DNA from: an uncultured Muribaculaceae bacterium
Lineage (GTDB): Bacteria; Bacteroidota; Bacteroidia; Bacteroidales; Muribaculaceae
Reading direction: 5' to 3'
Assembly (NCBI GenBank): GCA_947179295.1
Contig: CAMXAZ010000017.1
Span: forward strand, 1 to 47,870
Length of the DNA: 47,870 nucleotides
Each line of letters opens with the position of its first letter. Positions within the stretch are counted from its first letter, which is position 1. The position numbers were made by a program, and so were the translations under genes. Positions 43,911-47,870 of the stretch are shown here, piece after piece. Below the pieces are notes generated by a model. It had not been told where the DNA came from. It made no database searches and saw nothing but the letters and a program-made list of their open reading frames with translations.

Positions 43911-44258
43911 TTACCAGTCATCATCGTCAAAATCATGGTATAGATCAAGATCATCGTCCATGTTATCGTAGATGTCAAGACTGTCTTCGATTTCGTAAAG
44001 ACGGTCTTGCAGCCTGTCGATTTCATCCTGAATGCGGTCATAGCGGTCTGACATGATGTCGCAATCGTCAAGCTGGCATTCGAGCCTGTCGATGCGGTCT
44101 TGCAGGGCATCAGTGTCATGGTCGCTTATGTCGTCGGCATAGCGGGGATGTTTGTGGTATGGCTGAACCGGCTCCGACGGTAGTTTTGGCGTTTGAGAAA
44201 ACCAGTTGCGGATCATGTTGAATAGCGCGAATTCACAGAGGAAGTTCCAGAATGACAT
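43911..44258 (-). CDS. Acidic coiled-coil hypothetical protein
   Basis: 115 residues. After a hydrophobic N-terminus (MSFWNFLCEFALFNMI) and a Pro-rich stretch comes a heptad-like coiled coil (about 52-92, LQDRIDRLECQLDD, DRIQDEIDRLQDRLYEIEDSL) and a very acidic tail ending FDDDDW. I recognise no family. A minus-strand -7 box TATCTTTG lies at 44299-44292 without a clear -33, placing the transcript start near 44285. Confidence 0.65.
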   Translation of the reverse strand: MSFWNFLCEFALFNMIRNWFSQTPKLPSEPVQPYHKHPRYADDISDHDTDALQDRIDRLECQLDDCDIMSDRYDRIQDEIDRLQDRLYEIEDSLDIYDNMDDDLDLYHDFDDDDW

Positions 44259-44378
44259 AGTTGAAAATTTAGAGTTCGTTGTTTACAACTGCAAAGATAA
44301 AGGGGTGCAGGGGCGAGAATGCTGCACATGTGAGTTAAAAAAACATTACCGGATGGTTGCTATGCGATAAGGGATTGA

Positions 44379-45335
44379 TTAGTTGATATCAGATGGTTCT
44401 AATAGAGAGTACAGAGTAGACGATATGCGAGCAATCGCTTGCGCGGCCTGATGTTCATTTCCTTTAAAATCTTTGACGAAGACGGCCAAAGTGTAACAGG
44501 TGTTATTGGGGAGCCGGATATAAGCCACGTCATTGTGCGCTGCAAGTACTCCGTGTTCATTGGTGTAGCCTGAACCGGTCTTGTGGCCGATTGAAACACC
44601 TTCTTTGCCAAGCAGCGGGGCTGAAATCCGGTCAGAACCTGTTAGGCATTCATTTAACGTGGTTGTTATGAACGTTTGGTTATTGCGACTCACTATGCTG
44701 TCGGTGAACAGGCGGTTCATAAGCATCGCGGCCCCAAGCGGAGAGGTGCAGTTTTCATAAGCCTTGGCATGATCCTCTGACATTTCTTTTTCGGTATAGG
44801 CTATCTTAAAACTTGAGCGAGGGATAATTGTGGAAATGAAACTATCGGTAGTCGCAACATCGACCAGTTGCTGAAACATCAGGTTGCTGGCATTGTTGTC
44901 GCTCTGGCTCAGTGTGTAGCGCATCAAATCTTTTACTGTCAATAAAATCACAGATTCCGGGTGCTCTTTCAGCATCGGACTCCATGTTTTTGGATCAAGT
45001 TCATCCCTATGTATTGTCATAAGGGAGTCAATAGATATTCTTTTGCGGTCAAAATAATCACATATGGCCAATGCTTGATGGACTTTAAATACGCTCATCA
45101 TTGGATATATATTTTTATTATTGACTGTAATAGTATCTGTATTATTGATGATAGCAGCTATGCCAATTTCTCCCGGATAGTCTGATATTACTTTGGCGAT
45201 TGCCTCTGTAATATCAGTAGAATCATAAGCATGGCTATTGTCCGCTCGTTTATATAATAATAGTACCAAAATGGAGATTAGGCAAATGGCTGTGACCAGT
45301 GATGCTGTTATTCGAGTCTTATAGTTCTTTTTCAT
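44379..45335 (-). CDS. bla: CfxA-like class A beta-lactamase (subclass A2)
   Basis: Serine beta-lactamase, 318 residues, exported by an N-terminal hydrophobic signal-anchor (about 9-28). The catalytic motifs are all present: SVFK (Ser81, Lys84), SDN (145-147), the omega-loop glutamate about residue 182 in YTEKEMSEDHAKAY, and HKTGSG (251-256). From memory of CfxA, long blocks agree (YPMMSVFKVHQALA, SPLGAAMLMNRLF, GVLAAHNDVAYI, LAVFVKDFKGNE) while other parts differ, so it is a divergent relative, not CfxA itself. It should hydrolyse penicillins and cephalosporins. I see no mobilisation genes nearby. Confidence 0.93.
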   Translation of the reverse strand: MKKNYKTRITASLVTAICLISILVLLLYKRADNSHAYDSTDITEAIAKVISDYPGEIGIAAIINNTDTITVNNKNIYPMMSVFKVHQALAICDYFDRKRISIDSLMTIHRDELDPKTWSPMLKEHPESVILLTVKDLMRYTLSQSDNNASNLMFQQLVDVATTDSFISTIIPRSSFKIAYTEKEMSEDHAKAYENCTSPLGAAMLMNRLFTDSIVSRNNQTFITTTLNECLTGSDRISAPLLGKEGVSIGHKTGSGYTNEHGVLAAHNDVAYIRLPNNTCYTLAVFVKDFKGNEHQAAQAIARISSTLYSLLEPSDIN

Positions 45336-45411
45336 TTGCTTTGGAAATAGACTTTGTTGTGGTTGTCAATCTGTTGCGTGTTTGTGATAATGCGGATTCT
45401 GCGAATCGATG

Positions 45412-45888
45412 CTATATGGCATACTCATCGGCTTGTGTCCTGGATGTGAATTTGATCACGTTCCCTCTGAAATTGTCTAAAAGTAGATTTATGACAGGCA
45501 ATTGGTCGGATGAAAAATTAAGAATCCATTGCCGGAATTCTTCATCAAGGACGAGATCGGTCCAGGGCATATCTTCTCTCGGTCTGCCAAGTCTGCTGAC
45601 GGCTCCGTCAATGCAGAGGTCTGACGGAAGATCGAAAAGAAACACTGTGTCGGCTTTCTGAAGCCTTATCGGGAGAGTGCGAATGTAGTTGCCGTCAATG
45701 ATCCAGCTTTCAGTATTGAGTATTTCAGATAGCCTTGTGTCAAATTCATCGTGAGTCACTGTCGTTCTGTCTGGCTTGTGCCAGATCATGTCGAGATAGT
45801 GTAGCGGCAGACCGGTTTTTGCGGCAAGTTTGCGTGCGAAAGTACTTTTCCCGGCTCCGGGGCAGCCGATGATCAGGATTCGTTTCAT
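45412..45888 (-). CDS. P-loop kinase-like protein (FlaR/topology modulation family)
   Basis: 158 residues. A P-loop at the start (IIGCPGAGKSTFARKLA), an LPLHYLDMIWHKPD block, WIIDGNY and a lid-like RLGRPREDMPW segment resemble the adenylate-kinase-like family labelled topology modulation protein FlaR. The name is historical; a small-molecule kinase role is likely but the substrate is unknown. The start at 45888 begins at the P-loop strand; an ATG at 45903 is the alternative. The beta-lactamase gene follows 76 bases downstream. Confidence 0.85.
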   Translation of the reverse strand: MKRILIIGCPGAGKSTFARKLAAKTGLPLHYLDMIWHKPDRTTVTHDEFDTRLSEILNTESWIIDGNYIRTLPIRLQKADTVFLFDLPSDLCIDGAVSRLGRPREDMPWTDLVLDEEFRQWILNFSSDQLPVINLLLDNFRGNVIKFTSRTQADEYAI

Positions 45889-45948
45889 GGTTCTGTGATT
45901 CATATTCGCACTTAGAGTCTGTTAATGGGATATCCCCAAAATCATTTG

Positions 45949-45979
45949 CAAAGATATGTTTTTTTGTGAATCGAGTCAA
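45949..45979 (-). promoter_or_regulatory. Promoter of the P-loop gene
   Basis: Minus-strand -33 TTG (45979-45977), 20-base spacer, -7 TATCTTTG (45956-45949). Predicted start near 45942. It may also serve the beta-lactamase gene. Confidence 0.6.
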
Positions 45980-46084
45980 TAGATTGTGCGGTAAAGCGTT
46001 GGTTGGCCTATATGCTGATAAAGTAGGCAGATCGAATTTCGCTACATAGTCAACTGTGGGCAAAGCGGGATGTGGCAATAAAGA

Positions 46085-46122
46085 GAAACAGCCTTGAATT
46101 CGCTTGAAATCAAGACTGTTTC
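46085..46122 (-). terminator. Hairpin after the rubredoxin gene
   Basis: GAAACAG/CTGTTTC stem extended by CTTGA/TCAAG across one mismatch. On the minus strand it is followed by TCTTTATT, a weak T run. Probable end of the rubredoxin transcript. Confidence 0.5.
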
Positions 46123-46190
46123 CTATTTGTCAAAAGCACCGACGGATTAATAATTTTGATTCCGTTTTAATAAGGAGGAGTTGGAGACAC

Positions 46191-46352
46191 CTAAGATTCA
46201 GGTTCAAACATATCCTTCCCAACTCCGCATTCGGGGCAGAGCCAGTCGTCGGGGAGGTCAGCAAATGATGTACCGGGCGCAATGCCATTTTCAGGGTCTC
46301 CGACAGCAGGATCATAGATCCAGCCGCAGACAGTGCAAACGTATTTGTCCAT
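46191..46352 (-). CDS. Rubredoxin
   Basis: 53-residue iron protein that carries single electrons in the cytosol, often to peroxide- or superoxide-reducing enzymes in anaerobes. The two iron-binding pairs are plain: [10 protein letters not shown] at residues 6-15 and CPECGVGKD at 39-47, with the usual [12 protein letters not shown] between them. Length is typical. ATG at 46352, TAG at 46191-46193. A -7-like TACATTTG (46364-46357) ends four bases before the ATG, without a -33 at the right distance. Flavodoxin-like gene lies divergent upstream. Confidence 0.93.
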   Translation of the reverse strand: MDKYVCTVCGWIYDPAVGDPENGIAPGTSFADLPDDWLCPECGVGKDMFEPES

Positions 46353-46605
46353 AAATCAAATGTATGTTTAAAATAGTTGAATTAATTTGTCAATGACTAT
46401 AACACCTGAGATGGCAGATTTGTTTATTGATGCTGATGGAAAAATCATTAGATGATTAGTCTGCTGGATAGATCGAATTTCCGTATTTTGCTGATAGGCC
46501 GGCATACCGGCAGTCTGATTTTTTTGCATATGGGGGAGGGGAGAGAAATTGCTGATCTATAACGAAACTAACTTCTTGGTAAGGGGCATACTTGTTGGTA
46601 AGTTG

Positions 46606-46636
46606 TTGTTTTAATGATGGGTTACATGTAATTTCG
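46606..46636 (+). promoter_or_regulatory. Promoter of the flavodoxin-like gene
   Basis: -33 TTG (46606-46608), 20-base spacer, -7 TAATTTCG (46629-46636, one mismatch). Predicted start near 46643, leader about 37 bases. Confidence 0.5.
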
Positions 46637-46679
46637 CAATGTGAAAATTATAAAAACGAGATTGAAAATCAGTTTGACA

Positions 46680-47333
46680 ATGAAAAAAGTAATAGTAATC
46701 AATGGCAGCCCCAGGTGTAATGGGAACACTCGTCGGATGGCCGATTCGGTAGTTGCCGGTATTCAAGCGGTGCTTTCGGAAGTTGATGTGAAGAGGTATG
46801 ATCTTTATGGGCTCAGGTATAGTGGATGTCGCAGTTGTTTTGCCTGCAAAGCGAAGAATGGGCGCAGCTATGGGCGATGTGTGATTGACGATGACCTGTC
46901 AGCAGTGCTTGATCAGATCGCCGAAGCAGATTGTCTGATAGTTGCATCGCCGGTATATCTTATGGACGTAAGCGGTCAGACGCGGAGTTTTGTAGAACGG
47001 TTGTGTTTCTCGTTAGGTTCATATGAAAAGGGCTACCGGTCGCTGGCAAAGAAAAAGATGCCAGTTGTCACAGTCTACACAATGAATGCACTTCCTGAAA
47101 TGGCCCCATACGGAGCATTTGATAATATAGAGTACTTCCTTGGCCATATATTTTCACCGCCACGGCGAGTGTGTGCATTCAATACATATCAGTTCTGTGA
47201 TTATACCAGATATGTAGTCGAGACATTCTCCGAGCCGGAAAAAGCATGTTGGCGTGACGTGCATTTTAAGAAGGATCTGCAATCAGCTTTTGATACTGGC
47301 AAAGATATCGCCTGCCAATTGCGGGAAGGGTAG
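46680..47333 (+). CDS. Flavodoxin-like NAD(P)H-dependent FMN reductase family protein
   Basis: 217 residues. The N-terminal NGSPRCNGNTRRM loop binds FMN phosphate, and the GCRSCFACK segment (about 48-56) is typical of the iron-sulfur-flavoprotein branch, though a full cysteine cluster motif is not clear. ADCLIVASPVYL follows as in the family. The C-terminal half (about 115-217) is longer than in plain flavodoxins. I chose the ATG at 46680, which begins the first beta strand; the frame is open to 46641. It may accept electrons from NAD(P)H to reduce quinones or other compounds; substrate unknown. Confidence 0.85.
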   Translation: MKKVIVINGSPRCNGNTRRMADSVVAGIQAVLSEVDVKRYDLYGLRYSGCRSCFACKAKNGRSYGRCVIDDDLSAVLDQIAEADCLIVASPVYLMDVSGQTRSFVERLCFSLGSYEKGYRSLAKKKMPVVTVYTMNALPEMAPYGAFDNIEYFLGHIFSPPRRVCAFNTYQFCDYTRYVVETFSEPEKACWRDVHFKKDLQSAFDTGKDIACQLREG

Positions 47334-47651
47334 GGGGAGACGAGTGCCTGTTTTGGCTCAGTTCTTATATTATAGCCATCGCTTCACGGCTCAGGGGTAG
47401 AAAGACTGAAAGAAGGATCCTCCAAAAAATCCGCATATGAAATAATTTTGCAGTTGCGATAGCTAAAATTGAGCGTTTTTGTCGATGCGGATCGGAATGA
47501 GCGATTGACGGTGTGGGTTTTTATGGACAATAGCTTGATATATAATAGCTTGTTGTGCGTACTGGCGGTGGAAAAGACGTCGGATCACAGAGCAAAAAAA
47601 GATAAAATTGAGAAGAAAAATCATTTTTTTTGAAAAAAACATTCAAAAATA
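47334..47651. other. Intergenic region before tRNA-Lys
   Basis: I see no convincing gene. A 36-codon plus-strand frame at 47523 has no support. A 9-base direct repeat AATAGCTTG occurs twice near 47530-47553. The right part becomes A-rich up to the tRNA promoter. Confidence 0.5.
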
Positions 47652-47683
47652 TTTGCATGATTGAAAAAAACTCTCTACCTTTG
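47652..47683 (+). promoter_or_regulatory. Promoter of tRNA-Lys
   Basis: -33 TTTG (47652-47655), 20-base spacer, -7 TACCTTTG (47676-47683), a full consensus match. A short CTTGA/TCAAG hairpin lies in the leader before the tRNA. Confidence 0.8.
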
Positions 47684-47740
47684 CATCGCTTTTAAGGAAA
47701 AGCCCACTTGAAAACTCAAGCGGTCACCGACCAAAGCACT

Positions 47741-47813
47741 GATTCGCTAGCTCAGCTGGTAGAGCACAACACTTTTAATGTTGGGGTCCTGGGTTCGAGC
47801 CCCAGGCGGATCA
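47741..47813 (+). tRNA. tRNA-Lys (anticodon UUU)
   Basis: 73 bases fold into a full cloverleaf: acceptor GATTCGC/GCGGATC, D stem GCTC/GAGC, anticodon stem CAACA/TGTTG around loop CTTTTAA (anticodon TTT), variable GGGTC, T stem CTGGG/CCCAG with TTCGAGC. Discriminator A at 47813; CCA is not encoded. Confidence 0.97.
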
Positions 47814-47837
47814 CAATAAGATTTATCAAATCGAAGA

Positions 47838-47870
47838 AAACCTCTGAAAATCAACGATTTTCAGAGGTTT
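47838..47870 (+). terminator. Terminator after tRNA-Lys
   Basis: Perfect 15-bp stem AAACCTCTGAAAATC/GATTTTCAGAGGTTT with an AAC loop. The window ends in its T run. Confidence 0.88.

Noticed and set aside
45746-46078. 110-codon minus-strand frame overlapping the P-loop gene
   Set aside because: It overlaps a well-supported gene and its promoter, and the translation shows no domain.
46393-46455. Mini-frame reading MTITPEMADLFIDADGKIIR
   Set aside because: It looks protein-like and may be a relic, but there is no terminator or neighbour to support a gene.
43911-47333. Transposon carrying the beta-lactamase
   Set aside because: I found no transposase, mobilisation gene or terminal repeats around it; the nearby genes look chromosomal.
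47523-47633. 36-codon frame before tRNA-Lys
   Set aside because: Lysine-rich, runs into the A-rich tRNA promoter region, no supporting signals.

Overview
The window looks like a chromosomal stretch from a Bacteroidales bacterium, most likely a gut Muribaculaceae-type organism. I infer this from family content, not from a search. The markers are a DUF3098 membrane protein in an ftsX-uppP-truB-queA cluster, DUF4136 and head-GIN (DUF2807) envelope proteins, a TonB-dependent outer-membrane protein, a lipobox-bearing transmembrane HTH regulator, a CfxA-type class A beta-lactamase, and many promoters of the Bacteroidetes form (-33 TTTG or TTG, 19-21 bp, -7 TAnnTTTG). Most of the window is core housekeeping DNA. 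I see no phage, insertion sequence, integrase or CRISPR array.

Layout. 0.4-5.4 kb (+): acyltransferase, membrane metallophosphoesterase, tex and a short FolK; tex shares 1 base with the gene before it and 4 bases with the gene after it. 5.5-7.5 kb (-): two tandem CreD-family proteins, the second without a periplasmic domain. 7.7-9.6 kb (+): an exported UGSC-family protein fused to a second domain. 9.6-15.4 kb (-): one long operon of a small acidic protein, aguA, aguB, a membrane protein, aroE and comEC, with a clear promoter at 15439-15470. 15.6-18.4 kb: DUF4136 lipoprotein, hisF-hisIE behind an unusual leader with inverted repeats, and a tiny Ala/Val-rich lipoprotein. 18.6-24.4 kb: dus, two convergent GIN-domain proteins, a dicarboxylate/amino-acid symporter and nadE. 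24.5-30.6 kb: cls, an unlisted 41-residue gene with its own promoter and terminator, lon, a PASTA protein and rluD. 30.6-35.3 kb (+): ftsX, DUF3098, uppP, truB, queA, yigZ. 35.3-39.6 kb (-): rsgA, a TPR protein, an AraC regulator, mltG and a MerR regulator. 39.8-47.3 kb, the more accessory end: outer-membrane barrel protein with its neighbouring HTH regulator, a frameshifted TonB-like gene, a coiled-coil protein, the beta-lactamase, a P-loop kinase-like protein, a rubredoxin and a flavodoxin-like protein. A tRNA-Lys(UUU) gene with promoter and terminator closes the window.

Shared themes. Cell-envelope biogenesis recurs (acyltransferase, cls, uppP, mltG, ftsX, PASTA, creD). So do translation and RNA modification (tex, dus, rluD, truB, queA, rsgA, tRNA-Lys). 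AguA and AguB together turn agmatine into putrescine. NadE, HisF/HisIE, FolK and AroE are isolated biosynthetic steps whose partners lie elsewhere.

Items most worth a second look: the complete microprotein gene at 25996-26121, the exported UGSC fusion, the hisF leader with 13-bp inverted repeats and two mini-ORFs, an mltG whose membrane anchor is reachable only from a CTG start, a near-leaderless membrane-tethered regulator, and the chromosomal CfxA-like beta-lactamase without visible mobile DNA.
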